Shown here piece by piece: positions 34,089-44,100 of a stretch of 64,000 nucleotides of DNA (position 1 is its first letter; every line of letters begins with the position of its first letter). Under the pieces are notes generated by a model that saw only the letters and a list, made by a program, of their open reading frames with translations, was not told the origin of the DNA and ran no database searches. Source of the stretch: Xanthomonas rydalmerensis. GTDB lineage: Bacteria; Pseudomonadota; Gammaproteobacteria; Xanthomonadales; Xanthomonadaceae. Location of the stretch: assembly GCF_033170385.1 (NCBI RefSeq), contig NZ_CP126170.1, positions 3,124,001 through 3,188,000 of the forward strand, read 5' to 3'. The translations under genes were made by a program, and so were the position numbers.

Positions 34089-35408
34089 TCAGCGCAGCGA
34101 CGCGCCGAGTTCGTACCAGTCGATCCGGCGGGTGATCCACATGATCGCGCCGAGGATGCCGAACAGCAGCAGCGAGCCCATCAGCAAGGCGTTGTCCTCC
34201 GAGGCCAGCAGGCCGTACAGCGCGCCGTACAACACGGTAAGCATGGTGGCGAAGCCGGCCGCGCGCAGGCGGCTGCGCAACACCCCGGACAGGTAGAAGA
34301 ACTGCAGCCCGATACAGGCCACCGCCGACACCAGATACGCCTGCCAGAACGGAATGTGCTCGGACAGGCTGAGCAGCAGCAGGAAGAAGATCGCCAGCGC
34401 CAGGCCGACCAGCAGGTACTGCAGCGGGTGGATCGGCAGGCGCTTGATCAGCTCGAACAGGCCGAAGGCCACGAAGGTCAGCACCACGAACAGCAGGCCG
34501 TATTTGCTGGCGCGCTCGGCCTGGGTGTACACGTCCACCGGGTCGACCAGGTCCACGCGCAACGCATCGAGGTCCTGTCCGCCGGAGGCCAGCTGCGCCT
34601 GCGCGCCGGTGGCCAGCGACGACAGCGCCCAGTTCGCCTGGAAGCCCTGCGCGCCGATGCGGCGTTCGTTGGGCAGGAAGCGGCCGCCGAACAACGGATG
34701 CGGCCACGGCGAGTTCAACGCGATCTGATTGTCGTCGCCGACCGGCACGATCGACAGCGCCTGGGTGCCGTCGAGCACGAACTCCATCTGCACGTCGTGC
34801 AGATTGGTGAGCCGCCCCTGCTGCGGATCGGCCAGCGCGGGAAGCACCGCGTGCACGCCCTTGGAGATATTGGCCAGCCCCTCCGAGCCCGGCTGCAGCG
34901 ACAGTGCGCGGCCGTCGGCGCGCAGGTTCGGCGTGCCGACCAGGCCGCGCACGTCCTGCAGGCCGATCGCCAGATACGGCGTGCCATAGCGGCGGCGGTC
35001 GGCGGCGGCGTAATCGAGATCGTCGAACTCGGCCTTGAGCCGCGCATGCCAGCTGTAGACCTGCACCTTGAACAGGCCGATGTGGCGCTGCGAGGGCTTC
35101 AGCTCGCCTTCGACCAGCAGCCGCCGTGGCGCCTGCAGCACGTAGCCGGTCTCGGTCTGGCGCTGGCTCACGCGTTTGCCGTCGGCATCGAGGACCATCA
35201 CGTCGCGTTCCTGGGTCCACGGGATCACCCGCAGCGGGCCGAGCAGGCGCTGTTCGCCGGCCTTGCTCTGCGACACCCGCTCCACCGCTTCGTCGCGGTA
35301 GTGCTGGCGATCTTGCACGGTGCCGCGAATCATCAGCAGCGGGATCAGCAACAACAGGATCAATCCACCGATGGTGGCGAATCGCAGGAGCAGTTTCACG
35401 GATTTCAT
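34089..35408 (-). CDS. creD: CreD inner-membrane protein
   Basis: This 439-residue protein has an N-terminal membrane anchor (residues 7-25), a long periplasmic region, and a cluster of five or six C-terminal helices (YGLLFVVLTFVAFGLFELI, LQYLLVGLALAIFFLLLLSLSEHIPFW and following). RLLGPLRVIPW and the motif LSEHIPFWQAYLVSA are characteristic of CreD (Cet). CreD is the membrane product of the CreBC regulon; in other bacteria it affects envelope stress and beta-lactam responses. The start at 35408 follows GAGAGG. It is separated from creC by 267 bases of repeats. Confidence 0.9.
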   Translation of the reverse strand: MKSVKLLLRFATIGGLILLLLIPLLMIRGTVQDRQHYRDEAVERVSQSKAGEQRLLGPLRVIPWTQERDVMVLDADGKRVSQRQTETGYVLQAPRRLLVEGELKPSQRHIGLFKVQVYSWHARLKAEFDDLDYAAADRRRYGTPYLAIGLQDVRGLVGTPNLRADGRALSLQPGSEGLANISKGVHAVLPALADPQQGRLTNLHDVQMEFVLDGTQALSIVPVGDDNQIALNSPWPHPLFGGRFLPNERRIGAQGFQANWALSSLATGAQAQLASGGQDLDALRVDLVDPVDVYTQAERASKYGLLFVVLTFVAFGLFELIKRLPIHPLQYLLVGLALAIFFLLLLSLSEHIPFWQAYLVSAVACIGLQFFYLSGVLRSRLRAAGFATMLTVLYGALYGLLASEDNALLMGSLLLFGILGAIMWITRRIDWYELGASLR

Positions 35409-35675
35409 GGCGGCCTCTCGATTGGGAGGGCGCCAGGATGCTGCCGCTGCGTGGGCAGGGTTTGAGGCGAATTTGAAGTGAGTGTGAAGTGGGGGGATTG
35501 GGGATTGGGGATTGGGGATTGGGTATTGGGGAATCGGGAATCGGGAATCGGCAACCGGCAACCGGCATGCTGTCGACGCGGCTTGCCCTACTGTAGGAGC
35601 GGCTTCAGCCGCGAAGGGCTCTACCGGGAACGCCCCGTCGCGGCTGAAGCCGCTCCTACACGAGCGCTCTCCGGC
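35409..35675. other. Repeat-filled gap between creC and creD
   Basis: No gene is seen. From 35491 there is an array of GGGGATT heptamers that drifts into GGGAATC and then GCAACCG units up to about 35566. At 35592-35660 there is a full copy of the palindromic repeat. Such structures within an operon could uncouple expression of creBC from creD. Confidence 0.7.
35592..35660. repeat. Dispersed palindromic repeat (REP-like), copy 2
   Basis: Arms TGTAGGAGCGGCTTCAGCCG and its complement pair around a centre of about 20 bases. It is located just past the creC stop codon, within the cre gene cluster. Confidence 0.9.
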
Positions 35676-37118
35676 TCAGGCCAGCGGCAGCGCCAGGCAG
35701 GCCACCGCGCCGCCGCCGTCGCGGTTGCGCAGGCTGGCGTCACCGCCGTGCAAGCGCGCCACCTCACGCACGAACGGCAGGCCCAGACCGGAGCTGCGCT
35801 GGCCGGTGGCCGGGCGCGCCAGCGAATAGAAGCGCTCGAACACACGCTCCAGCGCATAGTCCGGAACACCCGGGCCGTGATCCTCCACCGTCAGCAGCAC
35901 GCGCGCATCGGCGCCGCGCTCGGCACGCAACACGATGGCCGCGCCCTCCGGCGAGAAGGCGATGGCGTTGTCGAGCAGGTTGTGCAGCGCCTGGCGCAGC
36001 AGGTAGGGATCGCCCGACACCACCAGGGCCGGGTCCAGCGCCTGCACCTCCAACCGCAGCCCGCGCGCCTGCAGCTGCGGCGCCAATGCTTCGGCCAGTT
36101 CGGCGCACAGCGGCACCAGCGCCACCGGCTCGCGCCGCTGCAGCCAGCCGTGCTGCTCCACCTCGGCCAACGCCAGCAGCTTGTCGATGGTCTCGGTGAG
36201 GCGCTGCTGCTGATCGGCGATGTTGCGCACGAAACGCTGCCGTTCCGGTTCCGGCAGCGGCTCCTGCAGCAGTTCCGCAGCGCCGCGGATCGCCGCCAGC
36301 GGGCTTTTCATCTCGTGGGTCAGCGACTGCACGTACTGCTCGACGTACTGCTTGCCCTCCAGCTTGCGACGCATGGTCTCCAGCGCCCGGCCGAGATCGC
36401 CGATCTCGTCGCGGCGCGGCGGCGGCGGCGGTACCGGGGCACCGGCGCTGACCGCCTGCGCGTAGCGGTTGAGCCGGCCGATCCCGCGCAGCAGGCCCCA
36501 GGTCATCAGGATCCCGATCAGCGCGGAGATGCCGATCAGCCAGGCGCCGCGCAACAGGATGCTGCGCTGGCTGGCGACGATGAACGGCTCGATGCTGCGA
36601 TTGGCCTGGGACAGGGTCAGCACGCCGATCAGCCGCCGCGGATCGGCCGGATCGTAGACCGGCGCGGCCACGTGCATCACCGTGTGGTTGGGGTCGCCGT
36701 CGGCCTCGGGACTGGAGCGGGCGCCGTACTCGCCGCGTAGGGTGCGGTACACGTCGTTCCAGCGCGAGTTGTCGCGGCCGATGTCCTGCCCGCGCGAATC
36801 GAACACCACGATGCCCGCCGCATCGGTGAGGGTGACGCGGTAGTCGATGCTGTGCTTGGGGAAGCGCCAGACCATCGCCCGCGGATCGCGCCGTTGCGCA
36901 GCGGCCAGATCGCGGGCGAAACGGCCGCTGGCGATCCGCCTGTCCTTCAGATCCTGCGCGGCCATCTGCGCCAGCACGTTGGCCGCGTCCACCAGGGTCG
37001 ATTCCATCGCCTGGCGCACGCCTGGCTTGACCTCGTTGACGAACACCCGCATCACGAAGAACGCGGCCACGCCGACGATCAGGAAGAAGCCCAGGAACAG
37101 CTTCAGCCCCAGCCGCAC
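35676..37118 (-). CDS. creC: CreC sensor histidine kinase
   Basis: This 480-residue membrane kinase has helices at about residues 6-24 and 190-212 enclosing a periplasmic sensor (HSIDYRVTLTDAAGIVVFDSRGQDIG ... YGARSSPEADGDPNHTVMHVAAPVYD), a HAMP-like linker, the H box SLTHEMKSPLAAIRG with His268, and ATPase boxes DNAIAFSPEG, VEDHGPGVPD and RSSGLGLPFVREVA. The sensor sequence is characteristic of CreC. It begins one base after the creB stop, so the two are translationally coupled. Confidence 0.92.
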   Translation of the reverse strand: MRLGLKLFLGFFLIVGVAAFFVMRVFVNEVKPGVRQAMESTLVDAANVLAQMAAQDLKDRRIASGRFARDLAAAQRRDPRAMVWRFPKHSIDYRVTLTDAAGIVVFDSRGQDIGRDNSRWNDVYRTLRGEYGARSSPEADGDPNHTVMHVAAPVYDPADPRRLIGVLTLSQANRSIEPFIVASQRSILLRGAWLIGISALIGILMTWGLLRGIGRLNRYAQAVSAGAPVPPPPPRRDEIGDLGRALETMRRKLEGKQYVEQYVQSLTHEMKSPLAAIRGAAELLQEPLPEPERQRFVRNIADQQQRLTETIDKLLALAEVEQHGWLQRREPVALVPLCAELAEALAPQLQARGLRLEVQALDPALVVSGDPYLLRQALHNLLDNAIAFSPEGAAIVLRAERGADARVLLTVEDHGPGVPDYALERVFERFYSLARPATGQRSSGLGLPFVREVARLHGGDASLRNRDGGGAVACLALPLA

Positions 37119-37119
37119 C

Positions 37120-37830
37120 TCAGGCCTCCAGCGCGTAGCCGAGGCCGCGGTGGGTGCGGATCGGGTCGTGGCTGGCGCCGGCTGCGCGCAGCTTGGCGCG
37201 CAAGGTCTTGATGTGGGTGTCGACGGTGCGGTCGGCGCTGTCGGCGCTGCTGTCCCAGCCGCGGTCCATCAGTTGCGCGCGGCTGAGAATGGCGCCGGGC
37301 CGCTGCAGCAGCGCCGCCAGCAGCGCGTACTCGTAGCGGGTCAGGTCCAGCACCGCGCCGCGCCAGCGGATGCGGCGGCCGTCGCGGTCGATGGCGAAAT
37401 CGCCGTGCTGCTGCCAGCCCGCGTCGGTATCGCCGACCGCCACCGCCGGACGCCGCAGCCGCGCCCGCACCCGCGCGACCAGCTCGCGCGGCGAGAACGG
37501 CTTGGCCATGTAGTCGTCGGCGCCCAGTTCCAGGCCGAGCACGCGGTCGATCTCCTCGTTGCGCGCGGTCAGGAACAGCACCGGCACCTGGCTGAAGCCG
37601 CGCAGCGTGCGGCACACCTCGAACCCGCTCAGGTCCGGCAGGCCGACGTCCAGCACCACCACGTCGATCCCGCCCTCGCGGAGCTGCACCAGCGCCTCGC
37701 GCCCGAGTTGGCAGTGGCGCACCTGGTAGCCCTCGCTGCGCAACGCGTACAGCACGGTGTCGGCGATGGCGGATTCATCCTCGACCACGAGGACACAGGC
37801 GGCGGGCGTGGCAGCGGCAGGCGTGGACAT
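37120..37830 (-). CDS. creB: CreB response regulator
   Basis: This 236-residue OmpR-type regulator has receiver residues VEDE near position 16, phosphoacceptor Asp61 in VVVLDVGLPD, and a winged-helix DNA-binding domain (LTRYEYALLAALLQRPGAILSRAQLMDRGWD ... TVDTHIKTLRAKL). It pairs with CreC. An in-frame ATG 12 bases upstream is an alternative start. CreB activates the cre genes, including creD, through tandem direct repeats in other bacteria; I did not identify such repeats here. Confidence 0.92.
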   Translation of the reverse strand: MSTPAAATPAACVLVVEDESAIADTVLYALRSEGYQVRHCQLGREALVQLREGGIDVVVLDVGLPDLSGFEVCRTLRGFSQVPVLFLTARNEEIDRVLGLELGADDYMAKPFSPRELVARVRARLRRPAVAVGDTDAGWQQHGDFAIDRDGRRIRWRGAVLDLTRYEYALLAALLQRPGAILSRAQLMDRGWDSSADSADRTVDTHIKTLRAKLRAAGASHDPIRTHRGLGYALEA

Positions 37831-37894
37831 GCCGCGCAGCATAGCCGCAGCCGGGCGCGCCGCGCAGCGGGCACGGCACGCCGGCCGCGCCGGA

Positions 37895-38254
37895 TCAGCG
37901 CAGGAAGCGCACTTCGTCGACGTCGACCTCGATGGAACGCAGGTCCTTGTCAACCTCGCCCAGCAGTTCGACCTCGGCCTTGTCGTCGAACGGGCGCCCG
38001 GCCGGCAGCCGATGCGCGTCGATCTCCACCTTCATGCTGCCGCTGGCGTCGCGGAAGGTGTAGCGGTCGCCGCCGTCATGGGAAACGATGCGCCCGCGCA
38101 GCACCACATGCTGGTCGTCCTTGCCGTGGTCGAGCAGTTGCTTCACCGTGGTCGCCTGCACGCTGCTGGGACCGGTGTACTGGGCCGCGGCCTGGCCACT
38201 GGCCAGCGTTGCGAGGGCGAGGACGGCGAGCGTGGGAAGAAGGGGCTTGCGCAT
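37895..38254 (-). CDS. YgiW/YdeI-family periplasmic OB-fold stress protein
   Basis: This 119-residue protein has a signal peptide ending SGQAAAQ, then the BOF domain: ATTVKQLLDHGKDDQHVVLRGRIVSHDGGDRYTFRDASGSMKVEID and LLGEVDKDLRSIEVDVDEV. Family members (YgiW, YdeI, VisP) are periplasmic OB-fold proteins linked to stress tolerance and are often regulated by two-component systems. It lies 64 bases upstream of creB on the same strand and may be part of that transcription unit. The start at 38254 follows GGAG. Confidence 0.87.
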   Translation of the reverse strand: MRKPLLPTLAVLALATLASGQAAAQYTGPSSVQATTVKQLLDHGKDDQHVVLRGRIVSHDGGDRYTFRDASGSMKVEIDAHRLPAGRPFDDKAEVELLGEVDKDLRSIEVDVDEVRFLR

Positions 38255-38448
38255 GGGGGATGCTCCGTGTGATGCGCGATACGCAGTGGGACCGTCGCCA
38301 CGCCTTGCACTGGCAATGCTCGTCCAACGCCCCCGGCTGGCCCGCCCCGCGCGCACCGCCGATCGCCCTGCCTCGGTCCCAGCGGATCGCACCGCCGCGG
38401 CAATGCCAGGACGTGGCCGGCTGGCGTGGCGCCCCGTACACTGCGCGG

Positions 38449-39306
38449 ATGAATTACCGCCACGCCTTCCATGCCGGCAACCATGCCGATGTCCTCAAGC
38501 ACGTCGTGCTGCTGGCGCTGCTCGATGCGTTCAAGCGCAAGGACACCCCGTTCTTCGTGCTCGATACCCACGCCGGGCGCGGCCGCTATCTGTTCACCGC
38601 CAACGAAGCGCGCAAGACCGGCGAGGCGGTGGCCGGCGTGCTGCGGCTGATGGGCCAGCCGACCCTGCCCGAGGTGGTGGAGCGCTATCTGCGCGCGGTG
38701 CAGGCCGACAATCCGGTCGGCGCCCTGGTCGCCTACCCCGGCTCGCCGCTGCTGGTGGCGCAGGCGCTGCGTGTGCAGGACCGCTTGGCCGCCTGCGAAC
38801 TGCAGCCCGAGGAAGCCGTCGAACTCAAGGCGCTGTTCGCCCACGACCGCCGCGTGCAGGTGCATGCCGGCGACGGCTATGCGGCGATCAAGGCGTTCCT
38901 GCCGCCGAAGTCCGGGGCCGCCAGGATCGGGCGCGGGCTGGTGCTGATCGACCCGCCCTACGAGGCGCAGGACGCCGAGTACCCGCTGATCGTGGCCGCG
39001 CTGCGCGAGACCCTGAGCCGCTGGCCGCAGGCGGTGTGCGCGGTGTGGTACCCGATCAAGCAGCGCCGCAGCCTGCAGCCGTTCTTCCGCAAGGCCGCGG
39101 CCTTGCCGGTGGCGTCGGCACTGGTCGCCGAACTGCAGGTGCGCCCGGACGATTCGCCGCTGCGGCTCAACGGCAGCGGCATGTTGCTGCTCAATCCGCC
39201 CTGGCAGTTCGAGCAGGCGCTGGCGCAGGCGCTGCCGCCGCTGAAGGCGCATCTGGGCGAAGCCGGCGCCAGCACGCGCCTGGAGTGGCTCAAGCGCGAG
39301 ACGTGA
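38449..39306 (+). CDS. rlmJ: 23S rRNA (adenine2030-N6)-methyltransferase
   Basis: This 285-residue enzyme begins MNYRHAFHAGNHADVLKHVVL, the signature N-terminus of RlmJ, followed by FFVLDTHAGRGRYL (SAM-binding motif) and the catalytic LVLIDPPYEAQ (DPPY, typical of N6-adenine methylases). RlmJ methylates A2030 of 23S rRNA before ribosome assembly. Frame, length and motifs agree with the family. Confidence 0.94.
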   Translation: MNYRHAFHAGNHADVLKHVVLLALLDAFKRKDTPFFVLDTHAGRGRYLFTANEARKTGEAVAGVLRLMGQPTLPEVVERYLRAVQADNPVGALVAYPGSPLLVAQALRVQDRLAACELQPEEAVELKALFAHDRRVQVHAGDGYAAIKAFLPPKSGAARIGRGLVLIDPPYEAQDAEYPLIVAALRETLSRWPQAVCAVWYPIKQRRSLQPFFRKAAALPVASALVAELQVRPDDSPLRLNGSGMLLLNPPWQFEQALAQALPPLKAHLGEAGASTRLEWLKRET

Positions 39307-39363
39307 AGTGCCGGGACACGGCGACGGCGCGCAGTACCTCTCGCGCATGGCGCACGTGCGCGC

Positions 39364-40332
39364 TCAAAAGCAATCCCAGTGATAAGCCACACGGCTGAAA
39401 TCGCCGCGCCGCAAGTCGTCCGGATCGATGAAGAAATTGGCGACGCCGGTGTCGCCCCACATCATCTCCTCGTCGCTGTCCAACTGCAGCAGCAGGACCT
39501 GCCGGTCCTGCCGCGTGCGCGGGTCTTCCTGGGTGAACTCCGGGTAGCCACCGAGCTTGTGTCCGCCCCGGCTCAGCGCATCGAACAGCGCATCGTCCAC
39601 CGCATCCTGCGCCACCGCGTGGCGGCTGGCGTACGCAGCGGCAATCTCCTCCAGCGGCGTTCCCAGCACCTGCTCGAACCGCACATCGCTGCTGCCGATG
39701 GTTTCCTCACCCGCGTCGAACTGCATCGCCCGCGGCCGCGCCGGATCGAACGGCAGCGTGTCGGCGGCCGGCAACGGCACCTGCACCTGCCGCGCCGAGG
39801 CTTCCAACCGCGGCCAGTACACCACGCGGAAATTGCGTTGCACGCTCAGCGCGTCCAGGTCGCTGCGCGCGTCGCCGAAGTTGGCGCCATAGAAATCGTC
39901 GCCGCCGATGAAGAACTGCAGCATGCCCTGGCGTGGGTAGCCGGGCAGCGGCGGCACGCGCGCCAGATCGATCTGCGCCAGCAGCGCCAGCGGCTGGCCA
40001 TCGGCCGCGTGCGGATAGGGCTTGTCGCCGGTCCAGTAGGGGCGCCCGCCGACCTTGCTGACCAGGCGATCGTCCTGCGCCATCGGCTGCAAATGCAGCT
40101 GCAGCATCGGCCGACGCGTGGCCTGCAGGCGCGCCTGGTACGGGGCCAACGCCTGTGCCGCCAGCTGCTCCGCATCGGCAGGGGAGGCAGAGGCGGCGGT
40201 GGCGGTCGTCGGCGTGTGGCTGCGCTGCGCGCGCAGCGCCCACCAGCCGCCACCCAGCAGCAGCAACACCAGCAGCACAGCCAGTCCCAGCCCGATCGCC
40301 GCCGACACGGCGACGGCATGCGAAGTCTTCAT
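39364..40332 (-). CDS. YwqG-family (DUF1963) protein with membrane anchor
   Basis: This 322-residue protein has one N-terminal membrane segment (residues 8-30), then the YwqG/DUF1963 domain: KVGGRPYWTGDKPYPHAADGQPLALLAQIDLARVPPLPGYPRQGMLQFFIGGDDFYG, and near the end KLGGYPEFTQEDPR, VLLLQLDSDEEMMWGDTGVANFFIDPDDLRRGDFSRVAYHWDCF. The function of the family is unknown. It converges with rlmJ. The presence of a membrane anchor, which many family members lack, suggests it is held at the inner membrane. Confidence 0.8.
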   Translation of the reverse strand: MKTSHAVAVSAAIGLGLAVLLVLLLLGGGWWALRAQRSHTPTTATAASASPADAEQLAAQALAPYQARLQATRRPMLQLHLQPMAQDDRLVSKVGGRPYWTGDKPYPHAADGQPLALLAQIDLARVPPLPGYPRQGMLQFFIGGDDFYGANFGDARSDLDALSVQRNFRVVYWPRLEASARQVQVPLPAADTLPFDPARPRAMQFDAGEETIGSSDVRFEQVLGTPLEEIAAAYASRHAVAQDAVDDALFDALSRGGHKLGGYPEFTQEDPRTRQDRQVLLLQLDSDEEMMWGDTGVANFFIDPDDLRRGDFSRVAYHWDCF

Positions 40333-40464
40333 CGTCGTGCATTCCCTTGGACGAAGCGCCACTGTAGCAAGGCCACCGCAACCGCACACGCGCAGGACGC
40401 TGCGTTCACGGGCGCGGGTGTCGGCTAATGCGAGAATCCAGGCTTCGTCGAGGATCATACGGCC

Positions 40465-41007
40465 ATGGCTACCCGCAACCGCATGCCTCCGTGGCATGAA
40501 ACCTTCACCCTGCCCAGTGGGCGCGAATTGTTGATCCGGCCGATCCGGCCGGAAGACAGCGCGCCGCTGCAGGGCGCCTTCGGCCTGCTCGGGCCAACCG
40601 AGATCCGCGAGCGCTTCCTGCATTCGATGCAGGAGTTGACCGAGGAAATGGCGCAACGGCTCACCCACCCCAATCCGAAATCGGAACTGATCCTGGTCGC
40701 GGCCGAGCCGTTGCCGCCGGGCGAGGCCGTGGTCGGCGCGGTGGCGCGCGCGGCGATCAACCCCGGCACCCGCGAGGCGCAGTACGCGATCCTGGTCAGC
40801 AGCTTCGTCTCCGGCCAGGGCCTGGGCCGGCAGTTGATGCGCAAGCTGGTCAAGTGGGCGCGCCGCAAGTACCTGGACCGGCTCTACGGCGACGTGCTCG
40901 AACGCAACGTGCCGATGCTGCAACTGGCCGAGTCGCTGGGCTTCCAGCGCATGCCGCATCCGGACAATCCGGATCTGGTGCGGGTGGTGCTGGAACTGGG
41001 CAGCTGA
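40465..41007 (+). CDS. GNAT-family acetyltransferase
   Basis: This 180-residue protein has a GNAT fold with RELLIRPIRPEDSAPLQGAF at the N-terminus and acetyl-CoA motif A in YAILVSSFVSGQGLGRQLMRKLVKWARRKYLDRLYGDVLERNVPMLQLAESLGF. This resembles the acetyltransferase domain found at the C-terminus of Pat/YfiQ-type protein acetyltransferases, here as a stand-alone domain. The substrate is unknown. Confidence 0.82.
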   Translation: MATRNRMPPWHETFTLPSGRELLIRPIRPEDSAPLQGAFGLLGPTEIRERFLHSMQELTEEMAQRLTHPNPKSELILVAAEPLPPGEAVVGAVARAAINPGTREAQYAILVSSFVSGQGLGRQLMRKLVKWARRKYLDRLYGDVLERNVPMLQLAESLGFQRMPHPDNPDLVRVVLELGS

Positions 41008-41012
41008 AAGCT

Positions 41013-41094
41013 CGGGACCCGGGACCCGGGACCCGGAAAAGCCAGAGCTCCGCAGGCAGCTTTAGTTCCTGCTCTTCCGGGTCCCGGGTCCCGA
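41013..41094. repeat. GGGACCC heptamer arms forming an inverted repeat
   Basis: CGGGACCC repeated three times (41013-41036) is matched by the inverse TCCGGGTCCCGGGTCCCG at 41077-41094, about 40 bases further. The mRNA could form a long GC stem just before mfd. It also contains the mfd promoter region. Confidence 0.7.
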
Positions 41095-41115
41095 CCTTGC
41101 TAAACTAGTTCGTCC

Positions 41116-44100
41116 ATGCCGCCCCTCTCCTTCCCCGTTCCGCCGCTGCCCAGATCCGGCCAGCTCCGCGCGCACTGGCGCGCTCCCGCGTCCTCCACCG
41201 CATTGGCCTGGCACATCGCCTGCGCCGCGGCCGCGCATCGCGGTCCGTTGCTGGTGGTCGCCCGCGACAACCAGAGCGCGCATCAGCTCGAAGCCGACCT
41301 GCACAGCCTGATCGGCGACGATCCCGGCCTGCCGGTGGTGCCGTTCCCGGATTGGGAAACCCTGCCCTACGACCAGTTCAGTCCGCACCCGGACATCGTC
41401 AGCCAGCGCCTGGCGGCGCTGCACCGGCTGCCGACATTGACCCAGGGCATCGTGGTGGTGCCGGTGCAGACGCTGATGCAGCGGGTGGCGCCACTGCGCT
41501 ACATCGTCGGCGGCAGTTTCGACCTGCGCGTGGGCCAGCGCCTGGACCTGGATGCGGAGAAGCGGCGACTGGAAAGTGCCGGCTACCGCAACGTGCCGCA
41601 GGTGATGGACCCGGGCGATTTCGCCGTGCGCGGCGGCCTGCTCGACGTGTACCCGATGGGCACCGAGGCGCCGCTGCGGATCGAGCTGCTGGACGAGGAC
41701 ATCGACTCGATCCGCGCCTTCGATCCCGAATCGCAGCGCTCGCTGGACCATGTGCAGGCGGTGCACATGCTGCCCGGACGCGAGGTGCCGATGGACGACG
41801 TCAGCGTGGAGCGGGTGTTGACCGCGCTGCGCGAGCGCTTCGACGTCGACACCCGGCGCAGTGCGCTGTACCAGGACCTGAAGGCCGGCCTGGCGCCGTC
41901 GGGCATCGAGTACTACCTGCCGCTGTTCTTCCAGGACAGCCGCGGCAGCAGCGCGCGCGAGACCACCGCTACCTTGTTCGATTATCTGGGCGAGCACGTG
42001 TTGCCGCTGATCGCGCCGGGCGTGGGCGCCGCCGCCGATGCGTTCTGGGCGCAGACCCAGGCCCGCTACGAGCAGCGCCGCCACGACGTGGAGCGCCCGC
42101 TGCTGGCCCCGGAAGAGCTGTACCAGGCACCCGACGTGTTGCGCGAACGCCTCAACGGGTTGCCGCGTATCGACGTGTGGGCCGCCGACCATCCGCGCAT
42201 CGACGAGGCGCAGGCGCTGGGCGACCAGCCGCTGCCGCCGCTGCCGGTGGCGGCCAAGGACGCTGCGCCGGGTGCGGCGCTGAAGAGTTTTCTCGACCAC
42301 TATCCGGGCCGGGTGCTGATCGCCGCCGATTCGCCCGGCCGGCGCGAGGCGCTGCTGGAAGTGTTGGCCGCCGCGGAGTTGAAGCCCGAGGTGCTGCCGA
42401 ACTTCTCGGCATTCCTCCCTTCTCCCACCGGGAGAAGGTGGCGCGAAGCGCCGGATGAGGGTACGGCGCGCGCGCGGTCGGGAACGAAGAAGGCGGGTTC
42501 TTCGGCAACGTCCACGGCTGCGCAGACGAACTCCACTAGCGGTCGTACCCTCACCCCAACCCCTCTCCCGGAGGGAGAGGGGCTTTCTGCTGCACGTTTC
42601 GCCATTGCCGTTGCGCCGCTGGACGACGGCTTTGCGCTGGAGGCGCCGCGCATTGCGGTGCTGACCGAGCGCCAGTTGTTCCCCGAGCGCGCCAGCCAGC
42701 CGCGGCGCAGCCGCCGGGTCGGGCGCGAGCCCGAAGCGATCATCCGCGACCTGGGCGAGCTGTCCGAGGGCGCGCCGATCGTGCACGAAGATCATGGCGT
42801 CGGCCGCTACCGCGGGCTGATCGTGCTCGATGCCGGCGGCATGCCCGGCGAGTTCCTGGAAATCGAATACGCCAAGGGCGACCGCCTGTACGTGCCGGTC
42901 GCGCAGTTGCACCTGATCAGCCGCTACTCCGGCGCCTCGGCCGAAACCGCGCCGCTGCATTCGCTAGGTGGCGAGCAATGGACCAAGGCCAAGCGCAAGG
43001 CCGCCGAGAAGGTGCGCGACGTCGCAGCCGAACTTCTGGAGATCCAGGCGCGCCGCCAGGCCCGTGCCGGGCTGGCGCTGCAGGTGGACCGCGCGATGTA
43101 CGAGCCGTTCGCCGCCGGCTTCCCGTTCGAGGAAACCCCCGACCAGTTGGCCGCGATCGACGCCACCCTGCGCGACCTGGCCAGCAGCCAGCCGATGGAC
43201 CGCGTGGTCTGCGGCGACGTCGGCTTCGGCAAGACCGAGGTCGCGGTGCGCGCGGCCTTCGCCGCGGCCAGCGCCGGCAAGCAGGTGGCGGTGCTGGTGC
43301 CGACCACGCTGCTGGCCGAACAGCACTACCGCAACTTCCGCGACCGCTTCGCCGACTATCCGCTCAGGGTCGAGGTGCTGTCGCGCTTCAAGAGCAGCAA
43401 GGAGATCAAGGCCGAACTGGAGAAGGTCGCCAGCGGCGGCATCGACGTGATCGTCGGCACCCATCGCCTGCTGCAGCCGGACGTGAAGTTCAAGGACCTG
43501 GGCCTGGTCATCGTCGACGAGGAGCAGCGCTTCGGCGTGCGCCAGAAGGAAGCGCTGAAGGCGCTGCGCGCCAACGTGCATCTGCTGACCCTGACCGCCA
43601 CGCCGATCCCGCGCACCTTGAACATGGCCATGGCCGGCCTGCGCGACCTGTCGATCATCGCCACCCCGCCGCCGAACCGGCTGGCGGTGCAGACCTTCGT
43701 CACCCAGTGGGACAACGCGCTGCTGCGCGAAGCCTTCCAGCGCGAACTGGCGCGCGGCGGCCAGCTGTACTTCCTGCACAACGACGTGGAGAGCATCGGC
43801 CGCATGCAGCGTGAACTGAGCGAGCTGGTGCCGGAGGCGCGCATCGGCATCGCCCACGGGCAGATGCCCGAGCGCGAGCTGGAAAAGGTGATGCTGGATT
43901 TCCAGAAGCAGCGCTTCAACGTGCTGCTGTCGACCACGATCATCGAATCGGGCATCGACATCCCCAACGCAAACACCATCGTCATCAACCGCGCCGACCG
44001 CTTCGGGCTGGCGCAGTTGCACCAGTTGCGCGGCCGCGTCGGCCGCTCGCACCACCGCGCCTATGCCTATCTGCTGGTGCCGGACCGGCGCAGCATCACC

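Noticed and set aside
31755..35566. Heptamer arrays as CRISPR
   Set aside because: Units are seven bases without spacers and no cas genes are present.
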